NCBI GenBank assembly: GCA_035235625.1
Contig: CP141140.1
Coordinates: forward strand, 44,077,351 to 44,141,350
Source of the DNA: Saururus chinensis
Taxonomy: Eukaryota; Streptophyta; Magnoliopsida; Piperales; Saururaceae
Direction of reading: 5' to 3'
DNA length: 64,000 bases
Below are positions 13,231 through 24,950 of this stretch, one piece after another. Position 1 is the first letter of the stretch; every line of letters starts with the position of its first letter. Under the pieces are notes generated by a model, which was not told the origin of the DNA, ran no database searches, and saw only the letters and a list, made by a program, of their open reading frames with translations. Position numbers and translations under genes: made by a program.

Positions 13231-13336
13231 ATGATTGGATATGTATGTTAGAGATACATTTTATGCAGGTTGATATGATATGATGCATGATTTGATATGT
13301 ATGTTAAAGATACATTTCATGTAGGTGGATATGATG
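13225..13336 (+). repeat. 56-bp tandem repeat x2 with hairpin cores (in B1)
   Basis: Units start at 13225 and 13281. The first has arms ATGTAT/ATACAT around loop GTTAGAG; the second has the same arms with loop GTTAAAG. The loop is that of the B0 repeat, but the arms differ at paired positions. Confidence 0.8.
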
Positions 13337-13985
13337 TAAATGACACTATGGATTATACACTATGATGCAGGTTTAGGTGATGTGTATGTGTGATCAGAAA
13401 ATGATACATCTTGTCAATCTTTGATCTGAATGATTTTATTGCTATGCTATCGTATTTCTGATGATGATAGTTATATTAAAAGCCATTGCTGAGTTTGTTA
13501 AACTCACACCTCTTTCTTATGTTTTTGCTTTGGGGTTACGTGATGTGACAGGCAGACGGATAGGATCTCCTCTTTGAGGAAGGATCGGAGACGACTTGGA
13601 TGTGATCGTGGAGACTCTTATGTGACTTATTTTTCCTTAGTTTATGCTTTATGTTTAGAACCTTTGTGTATGGTTCTCTGTTGGATTTGTATTACTTCAT
13701 ACAGTTGTGTTGTCTAAGACCTATTTTAGCGCCAGTGTGGGCTATGGTTGATTAAGCTTGTCGGTTTGAGACTAGTCATTTATTTTGACTTAAGCGACTC
13801 TCTTTCTTTTCTACTTATTTACTCTTGCTCAAAGGAATGTGCGTACTCCGTAATTCTTTTAGATCACCCGTATTTAGGGTTAAGTCTTCTGCTAAACCGT
13901 TTTTCAATTTCCCCTCGTCGCCCCGCGCACTTAATCGGCCCCTGGACAGGGTTCAGCTCGGGTCGGGCAGCGCCGGGGCGTGACA

Positions 13986-16558
13986 CGTATGACATATATG
14001 TATTAACAATCTCCCCTTTAGTTATTTTGTGACAAAACCATGCAAAATATGAATATTATAACACTTTTACAATTAGTAATTGATATTTAACTTGTACAAA
14101 ATATGACTTGACTTATATAACACTTTTTTTAATTGACTTGAAAATCCATATAGCCTATGATTAATATGCACACTTCCAAACAAAGAAATATCCATAATGC
14201 TATTCCACAATGTATTTAACCATAGCTTATGATTTTATATAAAATTTTCCCCTTTTTGTGAGAAACATACAAATATAAAATAAAAATTATAAAAACCAAC
14301 CATCAAGCACATAAAGTCAAGTAATCAAGACATAATTAGGCAATACAAATATATTCATAGTAAAAACAATGTCAAATAACCAACATGAGTTTTAAGATAT
14401 ATCTAAATATCAACAAAAGTACATATCTCAAATTGATACACAAAAATAAAATAAAAATCAATATGTTATCGCATCTAAATCATAAAAAAAATCTCATGTG
14501 AAATGATCTACTCCATGTGATCCATCCTCTAAAAAATATTTCTCCGAAAATCATCAAATTCTCAAACATCATACTGACGTACAATGTGAAATATTCAAAA
14601 TGGTCCAATCATGCTATGGGCTCGAATAGAATTATCTAATGTCATGCCGACAATATTATCATGAAGCCTCCATGAAATAATGGAATCCTCTGGCAGCTCA
14701 TGTCCAATGTATAATGGGTATCTGATGGATGTCCTCTCTAACCCCATTTTTTGTACCATAGCATCCTCAATGATGGTGACTTGACTAACTACAATCTGGA
14801 CATTAGGCATTTCCATGGATGAATAAAACTAACGCACTAATCTAAGGTGTACATGTGGTGGCATAAAAGCAAAATGGTAAATAACTAACAACTGATACTC
14901 TTTGAGTATGACTCAAAAGCCTTTAACAACTTAAATTGAATAGGATGCTCCCTAGGTGACTCAACTGGAGCAGACTAAGAAGCATGTGATGTGCTCACTT
15001 GACCTCTAGCCATCTAATTGAATAAATAATAAAAATAAATAATATCATACTAGCTAAGAGTACATCTAGGAACTAAGCATAAGCAATAAAATCAACCTAG
15101 AAATTTTAAAATTTTAATTGTTAAAACTTTGACATTATAAAAATACACTTGGGCAGCAAATGTGGCAGAGTTGTTTCTATTTCAATATGATGTTCAAATT
15201 TTAGTTTGAAACAATTTTTTCAACCATGGTACATTGAAAATTAGTGTGAATCGCACATCAAAATCAAGATTTTGTTTCAAAATTTCAAGTTCCTAAATGT
15301 TCAAACCTTTAGTCCTTTAAAAACCAAAATTGAGTGAAATAATAGTATGATGTATATCTAATCCTAATAAACAAGATTACATAAGAAAACTTGTTGGAAT
15401 ATACTACTAATTGATACAAAAAAAAGTTAGGGCACTTGGGTGATTTAGGAGAAACTTAAAATTCACATTGAAAATAGTTTGATCTTTCCAAATTGACACC
15501 AAATTCATCTTCTACACTTGAAAATGGAAGGACTCATAAGAATTTGGCATAAGTGGAGTGAAAATGAGGGGTGTAGAGTGTTATAAAGTGCATACACGAT
15601 CATTCAATTACGAAAGCAAGGAGCCAATGATTGCAATCGATTGACCTTGAGCTTATTCTTTTTATAATTTTTTAAAAAAATTCAAAAATATGAAAAAATC
15701 TAATAAATCCAATGTTAAGCTCATAGTTTATTTTTGGCAAAATCATAACTCAAGCACTATACAACCAAAGATTTAATTTCTTGTTCCCTTTGTTTGATTA
15801 GTTAGTTCCTTGGTTTATGAATTTTTGACTTGTTTTCACCACTTGGAAATTTTAAAATCTTTTATTCAATTTTTTTAAAATCAATAATTAACCCTTGTCT
15901 CTTAAAAAAAATCTTCAAGTTCAATCTAATCAAATTGTGATAAGGCTACCTAGATCCTAGCCAAGAATATATTTTCTTTTTCTACTCGCTAGACCCTAAT
16001 TATGTCAATTGAATAAACATCATCATATTTAATCTTTATTGACCTTGCCTTTTTTAATTTGACTTTTTCTCTTTCTGATTTTTTCTTTTTATGGCTTGGC
16101 CTTTTCTAAATCCTCTCAACTTGTATTAATTTTTCCTATGGCCCTTTATTTTGTATGTTAAGTGGATGGTAGCTTCCACTCTAAATAGAATATCCTCAGT
16201 AGGTAGCCTTCTCCATCTGAAACAACATACGTGGCATGTTGAAATTAGCTATATCTCTATGGGTAAAACTATGCTCATTCATTATGTATTTAAGTCTTCT
16301 AAAAAGTCCGACTAGATTAGTGATGTGTTGAGTTAGATTTGGAATTGAATTGCTTGAAGAATTGAAGTTTATGTGTTCTAAAGATTCAAGCTAGAAGTCT
16401 TAATCAAAGTATAAAATTTGAAGAATATAAGGTAAATATCATGCACACACAAGTCAAAAACACAAGTTTTTGTAGAAAATATCTAATGTCAGTGCTGGGA
16501 AGATAATGTTTGAAAAAGGGCAAAACTTTCAAAAGAGTTCATATGAGATCGATCGTCC
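13986..16558. other. AT-rich intergenic DNA with one unassigned ORF remnant
   Basis: On the minus strand, 14595-14816 encodes 73 codons starting MEMPNVQIVV, and its frame stays open upstream for another ~20 codons beyond one stop. It resembles no family I can name and is probably transposon-derived. The rest is AT-rich and featureless. Confidence 0.35.
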
Positions 16559-17180
16559 TTGAATAGGGATAAATCGGGTGTGACATCCACTCCATCAGCC
16601 CCTCCAGTTCGCCACCTTGCCCTCGCCCAAATGGAAGAGCGAAGGTCTATAGGCTTGTGCTTCAAATGTGACGAGAAGTTTGTGCCCAGACATCGTTGCT
16701 CCATCCGGGGCAACTTGCTCATTGGAAAGGCCGAAGATGATGATATTTCCCTTGCGATCGATGAGTCATCTCCCTATGGTGTTGTTCTTCCGTAGATCTC
16801 TGTGAATGCATTCTTTGGAGTGTTCACCCCTAGGACCATGCATGTTCAAGGCCACCTCAAACAGCAACGGGTGGCTATCCTCATCAACAGTAGTTCCACC
16901 CATAATTTCATTAATGATAAGGTAGCACAACGATTGAGATGCTTTATATTAGATTCCAAACCTTTTGATGTCCTGATTGGCCATGACAAGAACCCCCGAC
17001 ATACTGGCATGTGCTCACTAGCTTCCCTTTCTATTCAGAGCCATACATTCATCACCGACTTGTTCTTGCTTCCCACGAAGGGGGCAGATGTGGTGCTTGG
17101 CGTCCAATGGTTGCAGGAACTTGGGGATGTGATCTGAAACTTTAGGGACATGATTATGGACTTTGAGGTGCGTGGACAGT
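16559..17180 (+). pseudogene. G1 gag zinc knuckle and aspartic protease remnant
   Basis: The first frame (16559-16795) holds the gag knuckle with C-F-K-C followed by H-R-C. After a stop, 16802-17137 encodes a retropepsin fold with T-H-N-F-I, F-D-V-L-I and G-V-Q-W-L blocks. The active site, normally D-S-G, reads N-S-S at 16885-16893; both changes are G-to-A transitions. The family's role is polyprotein cleavage; this copy cannot be active. Confidence 0.75.
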
Positions 17181-17453
17181 GAACATGCATCCAAGGCTCT
17201 CAACCAAGGACATTGAATTCAACTCAATCCGTGAGTTCACTCTTTTGCTTTGCACCTCAGGGGTTCTTTTTGCAACAATGTGCCACTGTGAAGGTGCACT
17301 AGGAGACCTTACTTAACAATTTGCTTGCCCTCTTGGCCGAACATGGGGAGATATTTACTGAACCCAGAGAGTTACCCCCCATGCGCCACCATGGTAACCA
17401 GATTCCCATCATTCTCAGCATATTACCTACAAATGTCCATCCCTACTGCTACC

Positions 17454-18834
17454 TGTTAAATATGAAATATATATCTATTTTATATGCCTTTTTACCTTAT
17501 TTGCTAGTATAGATTAGGTTAATTTAGTGTTAGTTATGGTTTATTTAGATTAAGATAGTTATTACTATTTTAGTTTAATTATTAATTAATTTTGTAGTTA
17601 TTAGTAGTTTAGATATGTATTTAAATCAAGTTAGAATTTTAATTATATTCTACATATCTAAAATATAATATTTTATGTTTTGTATATAAAGTACGCTTGT
17701 CAAGGTACTTGGACAACTTTTTGGAGTTATAAATAAGTTGGAAATTAATATAGACATGAAGAAAAGCTTAATGAATAGAATATGGACTGTCCAGAAAAAC
17801 TATTCAGATTGCAGAAACACTGTAGCCGTTTGAACGGGGTCACTTACCATTCGATCGGGATAATGTGATTTTGAAGCAAAACTCAATTCAAACGTTCGAA
17901 TGGGCATACAGGGCGTTCGAACGGAATAACGTGCAGTTTCCTAGTTTTAGCCAATTTTTAATCCTTTTCATATTGGACTTCTTCCTACGGATTTTATGCC
18001 TATAAAAAGACATATTTAGCTTGAAACTAGAGGATTCCAGTAGATTTTATGAAGAGAAAAAGGAAGAAGAAGAAGGAAGAGAACTCAAAGCTTTTAATGG
18101 AGATTCAAGTGCTTTCTTCTACAATGGAAGGCTAGACTTTTCTTTTACTTAGGAGTTGATGAAGCTATAGATAAGTTTCAGTTTCTTTTCTTTTTAATTT
18201 AGATCTCAATTGTGAATGATGACAATTGTATGATAAGAATTTCCTTTTTAATAGAAGAGCTTTTAATGTTTATTCAAATCTATGTTGATTTATTGTCTTG
18301 TAGATGGTAGATTGATGTGGTTTTGATATTTGCATCAATTCTAATTTCTGTGATTTAGATGAGATGGTAATACAATAGTTTTAATGTTCAGATAATTAAT
18401 GACTTGGATGACTTATACTAAGATTAGACGGGTCATGCCTATAGCTAGTTTAGTGTAGATGATTCGTGCTATTGTCGAAGATAGTTCATGCCATGGAATT
18501 TAATTAATGATTCTTTCTAAAGTAATTCTAGCTTGTAGCTGAGAATACTTGTTCATATTCACACTAGATTTAGGTTAAAAGTTAAGGAATTGTTATGGTT
18601 TTATAGTGGATTCAATTTCTTAAGTAATTTCCATCATATTAATCTCTTATTTTTAAACTAGTTGATGTCTTTCCTTTACTTAATTAAAGTTTAAGTTTGT
18701 TTTAGTTTTTAATCAGAAAATTCCTCTTTAGATTTAGTAATAATTCATCTGTCCCTGAGGTTCGACAACCCTTAAATACTTATCCTAATATAATTACCTT
18801 GTACACTTGCAAAGGGTTTAATTATAAGCGATCA
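17454..18834 (+). mobile_element. Solo LTR D with perfect TSD, inside G1
   Basis: Starts TGTTAAATATG and ends AAGCGATCA, flanked by CTACC at 17449-17453 and 18835-18839. Removing it and one TSD restores the frame of the gypsy RT leader (Y-C-Y then P-N-V-Q-K-A-E). The end carries 'ccctgaggttcgacaaccc', a motif common near the 3' end of plant gypsy (Tat/Athila-type) LTRs. Part of it is repeated, reversed, at 20437-20885, where internal-region sequence adjoins it. No coding content. Confidence 0.85.
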
Positions 18835-18839
18835 CTACC

Positions 18840-19507
18840 CAAATGTGCAGAAGGCTGAGATTAAGCATTTGGTGTCATACATGCTTTAGATGGGTATTAT
18901 TTAGCCAAGCACTATCTCTTGTTCATTGTCATTCTCCTTGTCCAAAAGAATAATGGCTCATGTCATTTCTGTGTGGACTACAGACCTTGAATGTCATTAC
19001 CGTCAAAGATAAGTATCCCATCTATGTTATTGAAGAGTTACTTGATGAGTTGGATGGTGCTACAGTTTTTAGCAAGTTGGTTCTTCATTGGGTATATCAC
19101 CAAATCCAAATAAATCTTGCGGATATTCATAAAATGGCCTTTCATACTCATGACGGCCATTTTGAGTTCTTGGTCATACCATTTAGTTTGACAAACATGC
19201 CCGCCACATTTCATAGCCTCATGAACAATCTATTTAGTCTTCTTCTCTGCCGATTTGTTTTGGTTTTCTTTGATGTCATTCTTATTTACTTAGCCTCATG
19301 GGAGGACCACTTGGAGCAGCTCAAGTCCATTCTCTCTATTTTTTAAGTTAACTCTTTGCTTCTTAAGTGCTTGAAGTGTTGCTTTGGCAGTAAATAGGTA
19401 GAGTACCTTGGCCATATTATTTCTAATCAGGGGGTAGCTACCAACCCTTCAAAGGTAGATGATTTACTATCTTCGCTGACACCCACTTGTGTACAGGCAC
19501 TTTGAGG
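18840..19507 (+). pseudogene. G1 reverse transcriptase N-terminal part
   Basis: After a frameshifted start (Q-K-A-E-I), the frame 18960-19346 holds V-K-D-K-Y-P-I, the F-S-K-L block, the Y-H-Q-I block, F-L-V-I-P-F and the catalytic region. There the expected x-x-D-D reads F-F-D-V (19267-19278), so the second aspartate is lost. Coding similarity continues to about 19507, where B3 is inserted. Confidence 0.75.
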
Positions 19508-20436
19508 CTTTCTGTCATGCCCCGGCGCCCTCCCGAGCCGAACTTGGTCCAAGGTCCAGTCAAAGCACATGGGGGGCGACTAGATTGCATTGCAGAAGAC
19601 TTTAACCCCTTAATCGGGTATTTAACACACACATGGAGTCGTGCACCTTTGGTCCTTTGAGAAAAATAAATAAGGTAAAATAAAAGCGAATAACATCTCT
19701 TAAATGAATCCTCAAACATAACCCACATGCTTAAAATCCTGAGCGGACACATGGCTCTAAATCAGAAAATCTGAGACAAATCTAAAAGCATTAGGTATGC
19801 ACGAGTATAAAACATAACCATTCATACAAGGCGTTCTATAGGCATGATAGCATAAATCAGAAGACAAAACAATGTCCGAAGGCATCCATGCCTGCTCCCA
19901 TACATATCCCGATTGTCTCTTATACAGGGAATCCTGATTAACTGCATGTCACTCCATGCAGCCCCAAAATAAAACACTGAAAATGGGGTGAGAAAAACTT
20001 AGTAAGGTTTCAAATATGGTAACATTAATCAAAAAATAATCACGGCACATCAACATGGTAATTCAAATCCATATTTTACATAATGTTTGTTTATGATTAA
20101 TTCCCTTACCATACCTCTATATATCCGTATGTAATCATCCTGCATACCTGTATCTCATACATACTAATCATGGCATATTGACATAACATCTATCTTGCAT
20201 AACAAGTGATTCTCACACAATTACATCCATAATCATGCATATCAAGTCATTTTTCTTCATAACATTCAGCCTACATAACACGTGTGTGTATTCAACATGT
20301 AATCACATAATGCATATTCATATCATTTGTCCATAGATTATTCACCCTGCACGTTAAGAGTCTCAATCACACGATACTAAATTGTGTATAATAAATCATA
20401 TTCACATGTGTCACATGAATTATTACTAAATCTAAA

Positions 20437-21640
20437 GAGGAATTTGCTGATTAAAAACTAAAACAAACATAAACTTTAATTAAGTAAAGGAAAGAAATTA
20501 ACTAGTTAAAAAAAGAGATTAATATGATAGAATTAACTAGTTTATAACTCCGAAAAGTTGTCCAAATCACTTTAAAGCATGTCAAGACTATTTTGAATTA
20601 TTTTAAACATCGTCCAAGTACCTCGATAAGCGCACTTTACCTACAAAACATAAAATATCAAATTTTAGACATGTAGAATATAATTAAAATTCTAACTTGA
20701 TTTAAGTACATATCTAAACTACTAATAACTACAAAAATTAATTAATAATTAAACTAAAATATTAATAACTATCTTAATCTAAATAAACTATAACTAATAC
20801 TAAATTAACCTAATCTATACTAGCAAATAAGATAAAAAGGCATATAAAATAAATATATATTTCATACTTACCAAATACCCCCAAACCTATATTTTGCTAG
20901 TCCTCGAGCAAAACAAAAATAAAATAAAACAACTAATCTAGAAAATAAATAAAAGCCACTTACGTAGGGAATCACGATTGCATTTAGGGTATGCAACAAG
21001 CCTTTAAACCCCTAGGTGTCCCTAGTTGGACGAGTTGTGTCTCGTGAGGGTTTGCAGTAACGATACCCACAAACATTGAAACCTAAGAAAAATAAAACAA
21101 ATAAACAAGAAAACAAAAATTTGAAAAACAATCTTCTCTTAAAAACACATAACTATTTTTAAAAAGAACCAACCACAAATACTTGAAACAAGTAAACAAT
21201 TAAGATCTGATCACTTTCAAGTAAGGAATAATCCATTCTATAACCCCGTCTTAGAAATAATTGTGCAACTACATATATACATTTCGAAAACATAAAGTGT
21301 AGAAACTTTGTAGTCATACAATTTCATTTTTTATTAACAAGCATATCTTATGTAACCCATTAACCAAGCTCATTAAAGTTCACTAACTCAAAAATATAAC
21401 AATGACAATCTTTCATCTTCAACACCTCATAATAAATCCTCATGTAATAGCCTTCAAATTTCAATTAAATTCAGGGAATAAGAGCATAATATACTTCAAA
21501 ATATGACTTGTGCAATACTTAGTTCTATTAAGCTTTCTAAATAGTCCATATAACAAGCGTTAGGCCAGTGTCCCTAATCTAGTTGGCTGAAGGCACTAGG
21601 TGTTGAAACACCCCTTAGGCTTAATAACTCAAACTATAAA
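20437..21640 (-). mobile_element. Truncated D-family element D' (internal 3' end plus partial LTR)
   Basis: Read on the minus strand, 21640-20890 includes a 'tgctcgaggactagcaaa' motif followed by a purine-rich 'tttgggggtattt' tract, typical of the 3' end of plant gypsy internal regions. Next comes an LTR starting TGGTAAGTATGAAAT (about 20885) that matches D. Compared with D it lacks an ~890-bp central block (D 17740-18628) and its last ~80 bp. The left boundary in B3 is approximate and no TSD is seen. Confidence 0.6.
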
Positions 21641-22738
21641 GGCTACAGAACTAAGCAAGTCATAATGTCAATTAATCTGACAAGCAATCTCACATCATTG
21701 CATCCAATCGATCAACCATAGCTAAACACGGTAATCTCAATTGAAAATTTGTTTCATGATGCATGCAACATAATACATACATGGGCAAAGCATACACAAA
21801 ACCTATTCATGAATCGTGCTCCCATCAGCCCCTCATGCATCATTCATAATCATAATGTCAAGCATCCTCCTAATCATCCCCCACATGTGTGTGTATACAT
21901 GGTAGAAACATTTAATTTTAAGCATAAGGAAATGCCTTGTAAATAACTCATCATCACACAACACATGCTTTTTAATATTTAATCATGGTTCCTAACTGAA
22001 ATCATGAGTAAAAACCACCAGAAACCATCAATCAAATCAAGTGTAAACTCATGTTATACCTATGCAAGCATATTCACACTACACTTCAATCTAGTCATAG
22101 CACCATCAATCACCCATAATTTAATCACATTATATGAAGACATTTTAGTTCATTTTTACGCTATAATCTTGCTGGAATCTTGCTCAAAGCATAAGGAATC
22201 ATTCAATCATAGATTCAAAATGAGCAATCCTAACATATGTAGCTAACAACATGCAATTTCACATAATACCTAAAATATTCTCTATAATTCCCAACATCAA
22301 TAACATGCCCTTCTAGTGGCTCATTCTAACATAAATTACTCAACATGAATATTAGAAACGACCTTTAAGAGTAAAAACATGAAAATAAGCAAAAAGAACA
22401 AAATGGTCAAAACTATAATATTGCCGTTCAATCGGCCTGCAAGGACGTTCGATTGGCACAATAGCAGTTCCTAGTTCGTCTTCCCCACTTCGAATTCAAA
22501 ACCGAAACTTCACATATACTTCATAAAACATCAAATCTCATCCCCAAACTTATTGACAATCAAATTTATGCTTCCAGGACATCAAATTTAGCCATTACTA
22601 AACATAAATCCCAAGAAATCGGATCAAAGATTACACCTTTCATAAATCACCATTAAAGTTCATTATCATGAAACCCATTTCAAAACATATCAAAAATTAA
22701 ATCCAAATCACAGCAAAGTTTGAAACCAAAGCATTTAC

Positions 22739-24950
22739 TGTGATGCCCCGACCCGGGCCGGGGGTCCGAAATCGATGAAAACCAAACCCAGAACCAAGAG
22801 CAGCACACTCTGAGTGCGAGAGTCTTCACGTTCCTTTACGTGCTATGGAACTTTAGCTCTCCATTGCGCATAGGCAAGAACTGGCCTAATTATATAACTA
22901 ATTCGGACCGGGCCAATGTTGCCTTGTCGTTGGTTGCCTACGTACATATCGGATAACAATTCACGATGTTACTCCGATACGATTGGATCCGGACGTAGTT
23001 CTGCCTACTGGCTACTACATACATCAAACCATTCGAAAATACATACGTATACCCGAATATTTAATCAGGGTTATACAAAAACCCGATAAAACACCGGCAA
23101 CACACATCTCGCTCTATCATAGAGACGAGCACCACACGCCTTACTCTATCCTAGAGCAAGACCATCACATCACACGTCTCACTCCATCACTGAGTCGAGA
23201 CCACATACACCACACGTCTCGCTATATCACTTAGCCGAGACCACACACATCACACGTCTTGCTCTATCATAGAGTGAGACGGAACACAATCATAGGTCTC
23301 GCTCCATCACTGAGCCGAGACCGAACACACACACAACACGTCTCGCTCTAACCAAGAATGAGACGGCACACATAATGGCATATAAGCATAAGCATAACAT
23401 ACCATCATATAAACACATTCACCGCCCGTCTCTCTCTAACCCAGAGCGAGACAGCACACATCATGCATATAAGCAACACATATCATGAGATAAACATACG
23501 CACAACCCGTCTCTCTTTAACCTAGAGGGAGACGGCACACATCATGCATATAAGCATAGCATAACCATATATAAACACACACACACAACCCGTCTCTCTC
23601 TAACCCAGAGTGAGACGGCACACAACATGGCATATACACATCATAACATAACATAACACACGCATAGCCTGTCTCTCTCTAACCCAGAGCGAGACGGCAT
23701 ACTTCATAACTAGCACATGTCATTCTATAATTAAATAGCAGGTAAGAAACTCTTACTCCCCTGATGTCTCACAAGGTAGCGGTATTCGGGAAGCTCGTTT
23801 CTGGGCGTCCTGCCCCTCAGATCTGGAGACAGCGAACAGAGCCTCCTCTAGCCCCCGCACGTTCTTCCCCTTGCATCGAAAGACGACCCGACCAACTCTC
23901 CCCTTTCCCGGAGACCTCGTTTTTTGCGCCCGTGGGCGGCGGACAGAACCTCCCCTACTTGGGGTATTCCTCACACATCGTGGCCCTTCGGTGGGGAATG
24001 GAGCCTCCCCTACTTCGGGCCACTTCTCTTGATTTGGCCCGGTAACGGAGGACGGAGCCTCCTCTCTCACCGGGGCCATCTCTTTCTCACTCTCAAGGCA
24101 GGAGGGTGGCGGACAAAGCCTCCTCTTGCCCCGGGCCGTTCCTCCCTTATAGGACCACCCCCAACTCAAGGAATGGACCATGCCATTGCGTAGATCACCC
24201 TCGAATTAGCTAGGAACACCTCAAGAACGGAAGAAAACAGACTCTGAACGAGTCCAGAAACTCCCCCAGAAAAATGAATGGGATCCAGTATTTATAGAGG
24301 AAGAGCCGAGGGTGTACGAGACGCCCCCGGGATGCGCGCGCCACGCATCACGCACTGCACGCACTGGCCGCGCGCTGCACTAGCATCCCGCAGACGCGCC
24401 CCGCATTGCACGGGGCCTGGCCCTGCACCGCACGGGCCGACACACAGCTCTAGCGCTTCCGCGCAGCCCGCCGGCCCCCCCGCCACGCGGCGCCGCGCCC
24501 CGCGTAGGGCGGCGCGGCTGACGCCAGCCACTGGCGTCATGATGACGCCAACTATTTTGTCTCATTTGATTAAAATAATATTTTTTTATATTATTTTAAT
24601 CCAAAAATATCTAAACTTCAACGCGCGATATCTTCTTACCCCGAAGTCGGAATCGCGCGTTCTACGTACCAATGGACTCGTATTGACAAGCCCTTCGATA
24701 CAAGACCACACATGGGTAGGTTATCCTGCTCTTTTCGAGTGGGCCCCGCCCATGCAGCAAGCTTCTCGAGGCCGTAGCTTTCACTCCCGACCTCTGTTTC
24801 ACGTGTTCTTCGATTCGTCACGCTCGTTACTCCGAGCTCTACCCATCTACAGGGGTTTCATCCCTTGAAACCCCCGACACTTAATCACAAAATTACCGAA
24901 TTACCCTTAACCTACTCGGGTTAAGCGTAACCAGAAAACGGGTCGTCACA
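22739..24950 (-). mobile_element. Family-A solo LTR A3 with expanded hairpin array
   Basis: Starts TGTGATGCCCCGACC and ends GGGTCGTCACA; TGTGATG and CGTCACA form near-perfect terminal inverted repeats. Flanks TTTAC (22734-22738) and CTTAC (24951-24955) match at 4 of 5. Length is 2212 bp. Contents: the 'ctctgagtgcgagagtc' block, eleven hairpin units (23106-23695), 'gagcctcc' repeats (23830-24130), and a very GC- and CpG-rich stretch (24270-24545). The open frames in the GC-rich part run on both strands and reflect base composition. Confidence 0.8.
23106..23695. repeat. Array of eleven short hairpins (in A3)
   Basis: Units lie at 23106, 23139, 23176, 23216, 23256, 23295, 23339, 23428, 23507, 23590 and 23671, each about 25 bp. 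Arms are GTCTC plus 3-5 bases against the complement ending GAGAC; loops are TCA, CATCACT-type or AACCC-type. Spacers are CA-rich and become longer (40-60 bp, with 'catataagca') from unit 7 on, so two amplification phases are likely. Confidence 0.85.

Larger units (their letters stand above)
10498..13985 (+). mobile_element. Family-B solo LTR B1 (3.5 kb)
   Basis: Starts TGTAAGATCTCTGAT and ends GGGGCGTGACA, the termini shared with B2 and B3. Flanks CTTGT/CGTAT match at 3 of 5 positions, a decayed TSD. Length is 3488 bp with no nested insertion, so it serves as the reference for the family. Contents in order: an AT-rich 5' part, a 'gggcattcgaacggc' motif near 11615, a (GAT)n run near 12180-12202, the 'ttgatcgattggatg' block near 12640, two kinds of tandem repeat (13081-13336), the 'tttgctttggggttac' block near 13525, and a GC-rich 3' end. 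It has no protein-coding content. Confidence 0.75.

Noticed and set aside
23106-23695. CRISPR-like spacing of short palindromic repeats
   Set aside because: Units are diverged hairpins with repetitive CA-rich spacers inside a plant LTR; no unique spacers and no cas genes.
24278-24868. 196-codon open frame in A3
   Set aside because: Same reason: GC-rich part of a solo LTR, with overlapping frames on the other strand and no family features.
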